In this document: positions 9,501 to 17,322 of the stretch, one piece after another
Position numbering within the stretch: the first letter of the stretch is position 1
Layout: each line of letters opens with the position of its first letter
NCBI GenBank assembly: GCA_031253955.1
Contig: JAIRVJ010000084.1
Location: forward strand, 1 to 44,588
From: Burkholderiaceae bacterium
Lineage (GTDB): Bacteria > Pseudomonadota > Gammaproteobacteria > Burkholderiales > Burkholderiaceae_C
Direction of reading: 5' to 3'
Length of the DNA stretch: 44,588 nucleotides
Translations under genes and position numbers: made by a program
The notes under the pieces: model-generated
Databases searched by the model: none
What the model was told of the DNA's origin: nothing
The model's input: the letters and a program-made list of their open reading frames with translations, nothing else

Positions 9501-10585
9501 TCCGGTTCGGCGGCGGCGCCTTCGCTCCATTGGAGGCGCGCATTGCCGCCCGGCCAAATCTGGCCGCTCGCCTGCTCGAAATGCAAATCCTGCGTCCACA
9601 CCGCCGTGCTGCGGCCGCTGCGCAGCCAGCCCGCGCGCACGGCCAGCGACTTGAGCGCCAGCGGCGCCAGGCCGTCGCCCAGGCTGGCATCGACATCGCC
9701 CGCCGCCAGATCGCCCAGCACTCGTGTGACCGCGCCGCGCGTCACATCGGCCCACAGGCGCATGGCCGCCCGGCCCTGCCGCAACTGGGTGCCTTGCGGC
9801 AAGCCCAGATCTTCGTTCAGGCTTAAGGCATCGGGCAGCCGGGCCAGATCCAGCCGGGGCAATTCGGCGTACAGCGTGCCGTCCCAGCTTTGCCATGCGC
9901 CTGGATGGCGCTCCAGCAGCGCGCGGTGAAACTGGCCGCGCAGCGAAAAGCGGTCGCCCAGATCGGGCGGCGGCGTGGCGTCCAGCCGCAACTGGTGCTG
10001 GCGCAGGCCGTTGCGCAGCACGATCAGCACGTCGGCGAGCAGCACCGGCGCGCCGCCGCGCCGCTCGTCCAGCCAGCGCACGCTGCCGCCGCGCACTACC
10101 AGTTCGGGCTGCGAGAACACCCAGTCGAGCACCCGCTGGTCGGCTTGCGCGTCCGCTGGCGCGCTGCCGCCGAGGTCCAACCCCGCTACTTGCCAATGGC
10201 CGGCGGCGGTGCGGCGCACGTCCAGCATCGGGCCGTCGAGCACCAGCTGCTCCAGGCCGCCGCGCAGCAGCGAAGTCACCGAAAAAGCCGCCACCGCGCT
10301 GGGCACGCGCAGCCTGGGCTGTCCGTCCGCGCCGGGCAACACCAGATCGCGCACGGTGATCGAAGGAATCAGGCCGTTGGAGCGCGCTTGCAGCGCGCCG
10401 ATCTGCACCGGCACGCCCAGCGCGCGGCTGGCCATGTCTTGCAGGCGCGGACGGAACTCGTCGATCCGGGGCACAATGACCCAGTGCAGCGCGCCCCAGG
10501 CCAGCGCCAGCGTCACGGCGAAACTGGCCGCGACCCACAAGAGGCCGCGCACCCAGGCGGCCAGGGATTTGAACGGACGAAGCAC
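6533..10585 (-). CDS. yhdP: YhdP-like AsmA-family envelope protein
   Basis: A protein of about 1350 residues of the YhdP (TIGR02099/DUF3971, AsmA-like C-terminal) family, thought to form a bridge moving phospholipid from inner to outer membrane. One N-terminal membrane segment (WVRGLLWVAASFAVTLALA) is followed by a very long beta-rich body with segments typical of the family, such as PSITVRDLVLPGADG and the C-terminal DGSANLSDETQDLRVLVVPH and INPAIGIGAFLAQLVLQRPL. The start is uncertain: the frame is open up to 10780, but the part before 10585 is translated GC-rich hairpin and heptamer repeat, so a GTG at 10585 was chosen. It ends overlapping the kinase gene by 4 nt and is divergent from glnE. 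Confidence 0.87.
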   Translation of the reverse strand: MLRPFKSLAAWVRGLLWVAASFAVTLALAWGALHWVIVPRIDEFRPRLQDMASRALGVPVQIGALQARSNGLIPSITVRDLVLPGADGQPRLRVPSAVAAFSVTSLLRGGLEQLVLDGPMLDVRRTAAGHWQVAGLDLGGSAPADAQADQRVLDWVFSQPELVVRGGSVRWLDERRGGAPVLLADVLIVLRNGLRQHQLRLDATPPPDLGDRFSLRGQFHRALLERHPGAWQSWDGTLYAELPRLDLARLPDALSLNEDLGLPQGTQLRQGRAAMRLWADVTRGAVTRVLGDLAAGDVDASLGDGLAPLALKSLAVRAGWLRSGRSTAVWTQDLHFEQASGQIWPGGNARLQWSEGAAAEPERGQLHAERLDLAALGRIARSLPLPPAARGALDAVGHASGLIEQAQLQWSGPPEQPRDWRVQTKIRQLALAARPAAPDAQAAQGHAAPRPGVPGVQGADLDVDATSAGGQATLAIRQGALEFPGVFEEPRVPVQSLTASARWSVDGPHIALEVERLQLANDDATGEFRASWKTGAGERRFPGTLDLSGQFGRANGARVYRYLPQVIPAQAREYVRDAIVQGQARNVAVRVRGALEDFPFEKNPRAGEFFIGGKVSDVLMRYVPRAIQPKGEPPWPELIELGGDLSFDHTSMKVRGAQARVQGYPGWAFTKIEAGIPDLEKARVLVQAEGQGPLAAALGIVRASPAALYTRHALDQATAGGAASLKLALDLPIEAIERSRVQGSVQLAGNDLQLSPGSPPLTAAQGAVDFSETGFTIRDARARALGGDVRASGGSSQDKPAQVLLTGSASAEGLRAMNAWGPVAAVARQASGSARYEATLDWRGAQTEIRVNSDLRGLALGLPAPLAKPPGAAWPLRLTLSLGETREHMLLTLADVLGAEYEWDTAPAAAQRARGAVGVGAPGARGPSLPAAGVTAQADLPRIDADAWDAALTRILQVPAIRGDALRPWLPDHMLLRTDELVMNGRTLHQVAITGTREGALWRADVAARELAGRIDYREGEGGAAGAVVARLSRLVIPDSQDSPTLLSDEPPLHIPALDVVADNFELRGKPLGRLEVQAVNLAPATGRAAADGHDRGEWRLDTLRLSAPEADFSAHGRWTAPTAAAPRRRTELDFNLDIRDAGKLLDRLGTKDVVRRGKGQLAGRVGWDGAPSAPDYAGMDGQLHLDISAGQFLKADPGVAKLLGVLSLQSLPRRLTLDFRDVFTQGFEFDMLRGDADVRHGVVHTANLQMKGPSATVLMDGSANLSDETQDLRVLVVPHIDAGTAALAATVINPAIGIGAFLAQLVLQRPLAKAATREFRLSGSWSDPKVEQVAATPAAQAASGPEQAP

Positions 10586-10602
10586 GAAGGTGGCAGACCT
10601 GA

Positions 10603-10790
10603 AAATGGTTGAGCGTTTGGCGTTGAGCGGGTTTGCTCCCTCTCCCCCTTGTGGGAGAGGGCTAGCGGCGCTGGTTGAAGCGCCGCGCCTGAAGGATACG
10701 CCGCCGCCAGCCTGCCGGCGGGCCCCTCTCTCCAACCCTCTCCCGTAAGCGGGAAAGGGAGCAAAACCGCGCAACGCCAAACGCCAAACA
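10603..10790. repeat. intergenic hairpins and heptamer repeats between yhdP and glnE
   Basis: The 212-bp divergent spacer is almost filled by repeats. GTTGAGC-type heptamers lie near 10603-10620 and their complement near 10770-10790. Between them are two GC-rich hairpins of the CCCTCTCCC/GGGAGAGGG type (about 10636-10662 and 10724-10760). Related hairpins recur near 14590, 28710, 31255 and 38690-38800. Promoters for yhdP and glnE must lie in or near this DNA; I could not define them. Confidence 0.6.
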
Positions 10791-10797
10791 GAAAATT

Positions 10798-13518
10798 ATG
10801 ACCCGCGCCGACGATCCAGATTCCCCCGCCGCCGCCATCCATTCGCGGCTGGTGCGGCGCTTGCGCCTGCGCTACGCCGAAGAACTGCCGCTACTGGCGC
10901 CGGGCCTGCCGTGCAAGGACGGTATGCGCCAGACCTTCGAGGCTTTGGCCGCGCGCGGCCACGATACCGGCGCGGCCCTGCGCATTTTGCGCCAGTTGGT
11001 GATGGAGCGGCTGGCCGTGCTCGACTGCGAGCAGGGCGCGCCGCTTTCGGATGTGACTTGCGCCGTCACCGAACTGGCCGAATTCGCGCTCGATGCCGCC
11101 TGCCGCCAGGCTTTCGCGCAACTGGACGAGCGCCACGGCCCGCCCATCGGCGCGGATGGCCGGCGCGCCGTGCTGTGGATCATCGGCATGGGCAAGCTCG
11201 GCGCGCGCGAACTCAACGTTTCCAGCGACATCGACCTGATCTACGTGCACGATGCGGACGGCCAGACCGCCGGGCGCGCCGACGGGCGCGGCGCCATCGG
11301 CTTTGCCGAATACTTTGCCCGCGCCGCCCGGCTGATTTACGCGCTGGTGGGCGAAACCACCGAGCACGGCTTCATCTTTCGCGTCGATCTGGCGCTGCGG
11401 CCCAACGGCAAATCCGGCCCCACCGTGTGCTCGCTGGACGCGCTGGAGGAATACATGCTGGTGCAGGGCCGCGAGTGGGAGCGTTTTGCCTGGCTCAAAA
11501 GCCGCGTGGTCGCGCCGCAAGATTGCCTGGGCGATGACTCCATTCAGAACCTGCGCGCCGTGGTGCTGCACTTCGTGTTCCGCCGCTATCTGGACTATGG
11601 CGTGTTCGAATCGCTGCGCGCGCTGCACCGCCAAATCCGCGATGACGCCAGCCAGCGTGGCGCCGGCCGGCCCGGACGTACCGACGACATCAAGCTGGGG
11701 CGCGGCGGCATCCGCGAAATCGAATTCACCGTGCAACTGCTGCAAGTGGTGCGCGGCGGCCAGTTTCCCGAACTGCGCACCCGCCCCACGCTGCAAGCCT
11801 TGCAGCGCGTGGCCCGCGCCGGCCTGATGCCGCAAGCCACCGCCGGCGCGCTGGCCGCCGCCTACGTTTTTTTGCGCCGGGTGGAGCACCGCATTCAGTA
11901 TCTGGACGATCAGCAAACCCACCTGCTGCCCGCGAATGAGGCCGATCTTGACTGGATCGCCCGCACCCTGGGCCTGGCCGGGCGCGCCGCCTTCCTTGCG
12001 CAACTGAGCGCGCACCGCCAGCGGGTGGAGCAAGAGTTCGACCGCCTGCTCGGCGGCGACGCCCCGCCCGCCGCCGCCCACGGCAAAAGCGGCGCGCCGG
12101 CCAGTCTGGATGCGCTGCTGGAGCGCGCGGAACTGGAACCGGCGGTGCGCGAGCGCCTGTCCCAATGGCGCGAGCACCCCCGCGTGCTGGCGCTGCGCGA
12201 GCCGGCGCGCGAGCGGCTGCTGCAACTGTTGGCGCGCACCGCCGGTTGGCTGGCCGAAGGGCGCGTGAGCGAAGACGGCGTGCTGCGCCTGGCCGACTGG
12301 ATCGAGCCGCTGCTGCGCCGCGAGAGCTACCTGGCCTTGCTGCTGGAGCGCCCCGCCGTGCACGAGCGGCTGCTGCGCGTGCTCGGCGCGGCGCGCTGGC
12401 CCGCGCGCTATCTGCTGCAACACCCCGGCGTGATCGACGAATTGGCCGGCCCCGCGCTGCTGCAAGAGCGGTTCGACCCCGCCGCTTTCGAGCGCGAACT
12501 GCAAGAGCGCCGCGCCGCCCTGCGCCGCGCGGGCGAGGACGACGAAGAAAACCTGCTCGGCCTGCTGCGCCGCGCGCACCACGCCGAAACCTTCTGCACC
12601 CTGGTGCGCGACGTGGAGCGCAAGATCACCGTCGAGCAGGTGGCCGACGACCTTTCCGCCCTCGCCGACGCCCTGCTGCGCGTCACCACGGACTGGTGCT
12701 GGAGCCACTACCGCAAAAAGCACCTTGAACAGCCGCGCTTGGGCATCATCGGCTACGGCAAGCTGGGCGGCAAGGAGCTAGGTTACAGGTCTGACCTGGA
12801 CGTCGTGTTCGTCTTCGACGACCCGCATGAGAGCGCGCCCGAAATTTATGCCGGCTTCGTGCGCAAGCTCAGCAACTGGCTCACCGTGAAAACCGGCGAG
12901 GGCGACCTGTTCGAGATCGACACCGCGCTGCGCCCCAACGGCAACTCCGGCCTGCTCGTCACCGGCTTGGACGCCTACGCTGACTACCAGCGGGGCCGCG
13001 GCAGCAACACCGCTTGGACGTGGGAGCACCAGGCCATGACGCGCGCCCGCTTCATCTGCGGCCCGGGCGGCATGGCCGCGCGCTTTGACGCCGTGCGGCA
13101 GGCCGTCATTACCGCCGTGCGCGAACAGGCCGCGCTGAAAGCCGAAATCATCGCCATGCGCGAAAAAATGCGCGCCGCGCACCCCGAACACGCGGGGCAG
13201 TTCGACATCAAACACTCCCCAGGCGGCATGATCGACGCCGAATTCGCCGTGCAATACCTGGTGCTGGCCGAAAGCCGCGCCCACCCCCCGCTACAAGGCA
13301 ACACCGGCAACATCGCCCTGCTGCAATGCGCCGAGCAAGCCGGCCTGCTGCCCGCGGGCGCCGGCCAGGCGGCAGCCAACGCCTACCGCCAACTGCGCCG
13401 CATGCAGCACATGGCGCGCCTCAACGAAGAACCCACCCGCCTGCCGCCACAGCAAGCCAGCGCCGAGCGTGAAGCCATCTTGCGGCTGTGGGGGGCGGTG
13501 TTTGGCGGCGCGGCGTAG
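10798..13518 (+). CDS. glnE: bifunctional glutamine synthetase adenylyltransferase/deadenylase
   Basis: A 906-residue GlnE, which adds AMP to or removes it from glutamine synthetase in response to PII and glutamine, so setting nitrogen assimilation. Both nucleotidyltransferase halves are present: the N-terminal deadenylating half with GMGKLGARELNVSSDIDLIY (about residues 130-149) and the C-terminal adenylylating half with GYGKLGGKELGYRSDLDVVF (about 650-670). Between them is the helical regulatory linker. Length matches the family (about 900-950). The ATG at 10798 starts a few residues before the conserved N-terminal region. It is divergent from yhdP. A palindrome directly after the stop could end transcription. 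Confidence 0.96.
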   Translation: MTRADDPDSPAAAIHSRLVRRLRLRYAEELPLLAPGLPCKDGMRQTFEALAARGHDTGAALRILRQLVMERLAVLDCEQGAPLSDVTCAVTELAEFALDAACRQAFAQLDERHGPPIGADGRRAVLWIIGMGKLGARELNVSSDIDLIYVHDADGQTAGRADGRGAIGFAEYFARAARLIYALVGETTEHGFIFRVDLALRPNGKSGPTVCSLDALEEYMLVQGREWERFAWLKSRVVAPQDCLGDDSIQNLRAVVLHFVFRRYLDYGVFESLRALHRQIRDDASQRGAGRPGRTDDIKLGRGGIREIEFTVQLLQVVRGGQFPELRTRPTLQALQRVARAGLMPQATAGALAAAYVFLRRVEHRIQYLDDQQTHLLPANEADLDWIARTLGLAGRAAFLAQLSAHRQRVEQEFDRLLGGDAPPAAAHGKSGAPASLDALLERAELEPAVRERLSQWREHPRVLALREPARERLLQLLARTAGWLAEGRVSEDGVLRLADWIEPLLRRESYLALLLERPAVHERLLRVLGAARWPARYLLQHPGVIDELAGPALLQERFDPAAFERELQERRAALRRAGEDDEENLLGLLRRAHHAETFCTLVRDVERKITVEQVADDLSALADALLRVTTDWCWSHYRKKHLEQPRLGIIGYGKLGGKELGYRSDLDVVFVFDDPHESAPEIYAGFVRKLSNWLTVKTGEGDLFEIDTALRPNGNSGLLVTGLDAYADYQRGRGSNTAWTWEHQAMTRARFICGPGGMAARFDAVRQAVITAVREQAALKAEIIAMREKMRAAHPEHAGQFDIKHSPGGMIDAEFAVQYLVLAESRAHPPLQGNTGNIALLQCAEQAGLLPAGAGQAAANAYRQLRRMQHMARLNEEPTRLPPQQASAEREAILRLWGAVFGGAA

Positions 13519-13538
13519 GGGCGAAAATTTTTCGCCCC
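13518..13538. terminator. perfect palindrome after glnE, possible terminator
   Basis: The sequence reads GGGGCGAAAA followed by TTTTTCGCCCC, overlapping the last base of the glnE stop codon. It could act as a terminator (GC-rich foot, no loop, no T run after the stem), but the same palindrome recurs four more times in the window (23049, 23113, 24244, 24309), so it is equally a dispersed repeat. Confidence 0.45.
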
Positions 13539-13560
13539 TGCATTCATAATTCCTCCGATC

Positions 13561-13979
13561 ATGCGCGCCCACCTTCCCGGCGGCCGCCAAACCGCGGGCT
13601 TTTTCACTTGCCGACGCCGCCTTTGGCTGGCTTGCGCCATCCTGCTGGCCGGTTGCGCCGCGCCCGCGCCGAAGGCGCGCAGGCGCTGGCGCATCTGGCG
13701 CGCGTGGCGCTAGCCGCCGGGCGTGGCCGAAAGTTATTACGGCCTGCGCCTGTGTCAAAGCGTGCTGCAAAACACGCTCGATGACGCCGCCAGCCGCTTC
13801 GAGACCGCGCGGCTGGCCCGCATCGCCGAAGGCGCGGGCTTTACCGCGTCCGCCACCGCTGCCCTGGCCGAAGCCGCTGCTGCCGATGTGCGCACCCGCG
13901 CCGTGCAGCAGCGCACCGGGTGCGACGCGTAGCGCAAGGCGCTGGTGGCGCAGACCGGTCTGCCGGAGCCGGATTTAAT
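13561..13979 (+). pseudogene. decayed outer-membrane efflux (TolC-like) lipoprotein
   Basis: An ATG at 13561 opens a lipoprotein-type signal (LACAILLAGCAAPAP, lipobox LAGC). The frame stops at 13713 but the coding sense continues in other frames: ALAHLARVALAAG, then AESYYGLRLCQSVLQNTLDD and ARLARIAEGAGFTAS to a stop at 13930-13932, after which RKALVAQTGLPEPDL continues. The AESYYGLRL, heptad-like helix and QTGLPEPDL segments resemble the coiled-coil region of TolC/NodT outer-membrane factors. At least one frameshift, one stop and a deletion of most of the barrel are needed, so it is a relic. The next relic is an RND adaptor, which fits one lost efflux operon. The family call is from remembered patterns only. 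Confidence 0.55.
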
Positions 13980-14034
13980 AGAAAAACTGGCGCAAACGCA
14001 GACTGTGCCTTGGCTGTACACTCTTTTTTCAGTA

Positions 14035-14410
14035 GCGATCCTGCCTGCCGACACGGTGCGCCAGATCGCCCCCACGGTCGATCCGCGCACGCGCTACGCC
14101 ATCGTCTATGTCGATCTGCCGCCCCACTCGCCCGCGCGCGCAGGCATGTTCGCCGGCGGGCGCTTCGCGGCCGGCCAAAGCGCGGCCCTGACGGCACCGC
14201 AGCAGGCCATCGTAATGCGCGACGGCTACCCCCACGTCAGCCGGGCGGTGCGGTGCGCATGGCGCGCGTGCGCACGGGCCGGCTCGCGGGCGAGCGCATC
14301 GAGGCGCTGGAAGGCCTGCCCGAAAACGCCCCCGTCGCCGTGCGCGGCGCGGCGCGGCCTTTCTGAGCGACGGCGACCACGTGCGCGTGGTCAGGGAAAC
14401 AGAGCCGACG
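14035..14410 (+). pseudogene. C-terminal relic of an RND efflux periplasmic adaptor
   Basis: The stretch reads QIAPTVDPRTRYAIVYVDLP, then ARAGMFAGGRFAAGQSAALT, PQQAIVMRDGYPHV and, after a frame change near 14250, VRTGRLAGERIEALEGLPEN and finally LSDGDHVRVV in another frame. This series is the usual C-terminal part of HlyD/AcrA-type adaptors (beta-barrel and membrane-proximal domains). The N-terminal two thirds is missing and at least two frame changes interrupt what is left. It follows the TolC-like relic on the same strand. No RND pump gene remains in the window. Confidence 0.65.
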
Positions 14411-14429
14411 GATGGGGAACTCCTGAAAC

Positions 14430-14510
14430 AATAGCTTCTTGCCTGTATATGAATTTGTTTTCAGATATAAAAGTATATAAAACCATAAATTATATGTACG
14501 AAAAGCTATT
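14430..14510. repeat. AT-rich ATAGCT-type inverted repeat
   Basis: The element is flanked by AATAGCTT (14430-14437) and AAGCTATT (14503-14510) with a very AT-rich interior, in sharp contrast to the GC-rich surroundings. Similar elements are at 19679-19729, 22715-22796 and 39306-39350. It has no coding capacity. Confidence 0.5.
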
Positions 14511-14579
14511 AATTTTGAATTTTCCCCTCTTCCACAAGGGAAAAATGCCGCGCTTGAGGACACGTTGCCTCCGGCCTTT

Positions 14580-14625
14580 GGCCGGCCCTCTCCCTAACCC
14601 TCTCCCGTCAACGGGAGAGGGGAAA
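14580..14625. repeat. GC-rich hairpin repeat downstream of yidC
   Basis: A hairpin of the CCCTCTCCC / GGGAGAGGGG type is followed by a GCTCAACGCCCAATGCTC heptamer-like stretch (to about 14650). It lies between the end of yidC (minus strand) and the efflux relics (plus strand) and could stop transcription from either side, but it belongs to a repeat family found in several other spacers. Confidence 0.5.
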
Positions 14626-14647
14626 AGCCAGGCTCAACGCCCAATGC

Positions 14648-16336
14648 TCAACTCTTGCCGAACTTGGGCAGGTTGATCTTGACCGGCACGCCCAGGCGGT
14701 GGTTAATGACGGCTTGCTGCGCGATGGACAGGGTGTTGTTGGTCACCCAGTAAAGCACCAGGCCAGCGGGGAAGAAAAAGAACATGACGCTGAAGATCAG
14801 CGGCATGAACCACATCATCTTGGCCTGCATGGGGTCGGGCGGGGCCGGGTTGAGCGAAGTTTGCAGCAGCGAGGTGATGGCCATGAGGATCGGCAAAATG
14901 AAGTACGGGTCGCGCGCCGACAGGTCGGTAATCCAGCCCAGCCACGGCGCGCCGCGCATTTCCACCGACGAGAGCAGCACCCAGTACAGCGCGATGAACA
15001 CCGGTATCTGAACGGCAATCGGCAGGCACCCGCCCAGCGGGTTGACTTTTTCCTCGCGGTAGACGCGCATCATTTCCTTTTGCATCTCCTGCGGGTTGTC
15101 TTTGAGGCGCTCGCGCATTTCCATGATGCGCGGGTTGATGGCTTTCATGCGCGCCATGCTGGCGTACGCCTTGGCGTTGAGCCAGAAGAACGCGATCTTG
15201 AGCAGCACCACCAGCGCCACGATGGACCAGCCCCAGTTGCCCAGCACGCCATGCAGCTTGTCGAGCAGCCAGTACAGCGGCTTGGAGAGAATGGCCAGAA
15301 TGCCGTAGTCCTTGACCAGCTCCAGCCCGGGCGTGATGTCCTGGAGCATCTTCTCGCGCTGCGGGCCGGCAAAGAGCGTGGCCTCCAGCGTCTTGCTAGC
15401 GCCCGGCTCAATGCTGCCCATCGACTGAAGCATCCCCACCGAGTACAGGTTGTCGGCCACCTTGCGCGCGAAGTTCTCGCGCTGCGCGCCGCTGGGCAGG
15501 ATCCAGGCGCTGGCAAAGTAGTGCTGCACCATCGCCACGTAGCCGTCGGGGGCGGTTTTCTCCCAACTCGCCTTGTTCTTCTCGAGGTCGGTGAAGGGGA
15601 TTTTCTGGTACTTCTTCGCGTCGCTGTACACCGCCGGGCCGGTGAAGGTGGAATAAAACGTCGATTCGCCCGGCGGCTTGTTGCCATCGCGCACCAGTTG
15701 CACGTAAAGCCGGGGATCGACCGGCTGGCTGCCGGTGTTGACGATTTCGTGCCGCACGCCGAGCGCGTAGGAGCCGCGCTGGAGGGTGTAAATCTTGTTC
15801 AGGCGCACGCCGCCCACGTCCGGGGACTCGAAGCGCAGCGCCAGTTCATTCGCGCCGTCGGCCAGCTTGCGCTCGCCGATGAATTTCATCGGCGTCTTGT
15901 GATTGGGAAACAGCCCATCGACCAGGCCCGATTGCGCCAGATACACCCGCTCGGCGCTGTCGTCGAACAGCACGAAGGGCTGCGCATCGCCGGAACTAAG
16001 CGGGTACTTGAGAAATTCGCTCTTGACGAGGCTGCCGCCCTCAGTGTCGAAAGTCAACTGCAGCACGTCGGTGCTGACCACGATGCGCTCGTGCGGCGCG
16101 GCGGCGGCAGGTGCCGCCGCGCTTTGATTCGCGGGAACGGCGGCGCTGGCCGCCACGGGCGCGGATGCGGCGGCCGGCGGCATGACCGAAGAAACCGGCG
16201 CTGGCGCGCTGGCCGCTGTGGGTTTGGGAGGAAAGAACGTGGGCTGGCGGCCGGAGTAAACCTGCCATTGATCCCACAGCATGACCAGCGAAAAGCCCAA
16301 GATCACCCACAAGAAGGTGCGGCGGATGTCGTTCAT
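14648..16336 (-). CDS. yidC: membrane protein insertase YidC
   Basis: A 562-residue YidC, which inserts and folds inner-membrane proteins with or without SecYEG. The N-terminal membrane anchor (RTFLWVILGFSLVMLWDQW) is followed by an Ala/Pro-rich linker, the large periplasmic beta-sandwich domain (about 80-340) and the conserved core of membrane segments from about 355 on (WLLDKLHGVLGNWGWSIV, YREEKVNPLGGCLPIAVQIP, MWFMPLIFSVMFFFFPAGLV). The end LYWVTNNTLSIAQQAVI is typical. Length is normal for a proteobacterial YidC. It is normally co-transcribed with rpmH, rnpA and yidD, and here a ~239-bp mobile element lies in that spacer. mnmE, which often follows, is absent. Confidence 0.97.
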   Translation of the reverse strand: MNDIRRTFLWVILGFSLVMLWDQWQVYSGRQPTFFPPKPTAASAPAPVSSVMPPAAASAPVAASAAVPANQSAAAPAAAAPHERIVVSTDVLQLTFDTEGGSLVKSEFLKYPLSSGDAQPFVLFDDSAERVYLAQSGLVDGLFPNHKTPMKFIGERKLADGANELALRFESPDVGGVRLNKIYTLQRGSYALGVRHEIVNTGSQPVDPRLYVQLVRDGNKPPGESTFYSTFTGPAVYSDAKKYQKIPFTDLEKNKASWEKTAPDGYVAMVQHYFASAWILPSGAQRENFARKVADNLYSVGMLQSMGSIEPGASKTLEATLFAGPQREKMLQDITPGLELVKDYGILAILSKPLYWLLDKLHGVLGNWGWSIVALVVLLKIAFFWLNAKAYASMARMKAINPRIMEMRERLKDNPQEMQKEMMRVYREEKVNPLGGCLPIAVQIPVFIALYWVLLSSVEMRGAPWLGWITDLSARDPYFILPILMAITSLLQTSLNPAPPDPMQAKMMWFMPLIFSVMFFFFPAGLVLYWVTNNTLSIAQQAVINHRLGVPVKINLPKFGKS

Positions 16337-16349
16337 GAAAATCTCTATT

Positions 16350-16588
16350 AAACCTAGAAACGGCAGTTGAACGCATTCGCCAGTGCCGTGATTAGCGCGC
16401 CAGGCAAGGCGCGAGAACGCAGCGGGCTGCTGCCTGCAAGGACGAGCAACGCCGCATGGCGCGGCAAGCGCGGCGCTGGCGCGTGCGTAGCGCGCTCACC
16501 CAAGAGGTGAGGGCAATCGAAGCAGCGAAGGTCAATATCCATGCGGCTCTCGTAAAGGTAACAAGCGGTCAACTGCCGTTTCCAGGTT
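16350..16588. mobile_element. MITE-like element (~239 bp) between yidD and yidC
   Basis: Terminal inverted repeats of 24 bp match at 22 positions: the left end starts AACCTAGAAACGGCAGTTGA (16350-16369) and the right end is its inverse (16565-16588). The interior has no conserved coding sequence; the minus-strand frame across it is not a known protein. The right repeat overlaps the last codons of yidD and supplies its stop. No clear target duplication is visible. It is called MITE-like on structure; the parent transposon is not in the window. Confidence 0.7.
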
Positions 16589-16859
16589 GAATGGACGAGC
16601 GCTTGGCCCAAGACCCAAACAGGCGCGGGGCAAGCTCAGGCACCGGATCGTGCCCGCCCGCGCAGCCGGGGTGGCAGCGCAGCAGGCGCCGCCCGGCCAG
16701 ATAGCTGCCGGCCAGCGCGCCGTGCTGCTGCAGCGCGCCGATGGCGTAAACAGAACACGTCGGCTCGAAACGGCAGCCCGCGCCCAGCCAGGGCGAAAGC
16801 AGCAAGCGGTAGCCCTTGACCAGGCCGATCAGCAGTTTGCGCACGGTAACTGATTCCAC
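16569..16859 (-). CDS. yidD: membrane protein insertion efficiency factor YidD
   Basis: A 96-residue YidD with the family core: LLIGLVKGYRLLLSPWLG, CRFEPTCSVYAIGALQQHG, GSYLAGRRLLRCHPGCAGG and DPVPE. The small basic, amphipathic protein helps YidC insert membrane proteins. Two GTG starts are possible: 16859 (listed, overlapping rnpA by 31 nt) and 16844, which would give the family-like start MRKLL. The C-terminal tail ending SIQPGNGS is encoded by the terminal repeat of the neighbouring mobile element, whose bases also give the stop codon. The original end of the protein has therefore probably been replaced, outside the conserved core. Confidence 0.92.
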   Translation of the reverse strand: MESVTVRKLLIGLVKGYRLLLSPWLGAGCRFEPTCSVYAIGALQQHGALAGSYLAGRRLLRCHPGCAGGHDPVPELAPRLFGSWAKRSSIQPGNGS

Positions 16860-17293
16860 AGTTGCAGCAGCTCGGCGCGCACGGCGCGTTTGAGTGCATC
16901 GGACGCAGCGCTGGGAAATTGCGTGCGCGCGAAAGCCGCCCGCAAGCGCACCACATAAGCGCCCGCCGCGCCGGAAGACGCGGCCACGGCGTGCACCTGC
17001 CGCTCGATCAAATGGCGCGTGACCGCGCGCCGCGCCCAGCGTTTGGGCGTGAGCGCGCCCAGCCAGACGGGGGGCGGAGCATCGGGGACAAACATGGCGC
17101 TACGGGGTAAATGCCAGAGGGGATGGGACTGCGCCTGATCCGGCGCGATGCGGTGCAAGGCAAAGTGCGCGGTGCGCGCCACGATGCCGCCCGCGAGAAC
17201 GGCCTGAAACTGGGCGCGTGAACGCAAGCGCAAAGGCAGGCGCAAAGCGCGCGGCGTGAGCCGGGCATCCTGTGGGCCGTCTTGCGGATTCAC
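16829..17293 (-). CDS. rnpA: ribonuclease P protein component
   Basis: The protein subunit of RNase P (154 residues from this start), which helps the RNA subunit cut 5' leaders from tRNA precursors. Recognisable parts are LRLRSRAQFQAVLAGG near the start and KRWARRAVTRHLIERQ, which replaces the classical RNRVKRLIRE signature in a diverged form. It lies between rpmH and yidD, the standard order. The GTG at 17293 was chosen because it follows the rpmH stop by 29 nt; the open frame further upstream is the shadow of rpmH. The exact start is uncertain. The stop overlaps the start of yidD. Confidence 0.85.
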   Translation of the reverse strand: MNPQDGPQDARLTPRALRLPLRLRSRAQFQAVLAGGIVARTAHFALHRIAPDQAQSHPLWHLPRSAMFVPDAPPPVWLGALTPKRWARRAVTRHLIERQVHAVAASSGAAGAYVVRLRAAFARTQFPSAASDALKRAVRAELLQLWNQLPCANC

Positions 17294-17322
17294 CGCCCCC
17301 GGCGCGTCTGGCAACGGCGGTT

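Noticed and set aside
7922-9826. 634-codon open frame on the plus strand
   Set aside because: Antisense shadow of yhdP with no domain signs.
10891-12723. 610-codon open frame on the minus strand
   Set aside because: Antisense shadow of glnE, which has both catalytic motifs intact.
14699-16351. 550-codon open frame on the plus strand
   Set aside because: Antisense shadow of yidC; composition (His/Arg/Gln-rich) is typical of a reverse-strand reading.
16354-16611. 85-codon frame on the minus strand between yidD and yidC
   Set aside because: It lies almost wholly inside the inverted-repeat element and has no protein-like features; no ribosome site is seen.
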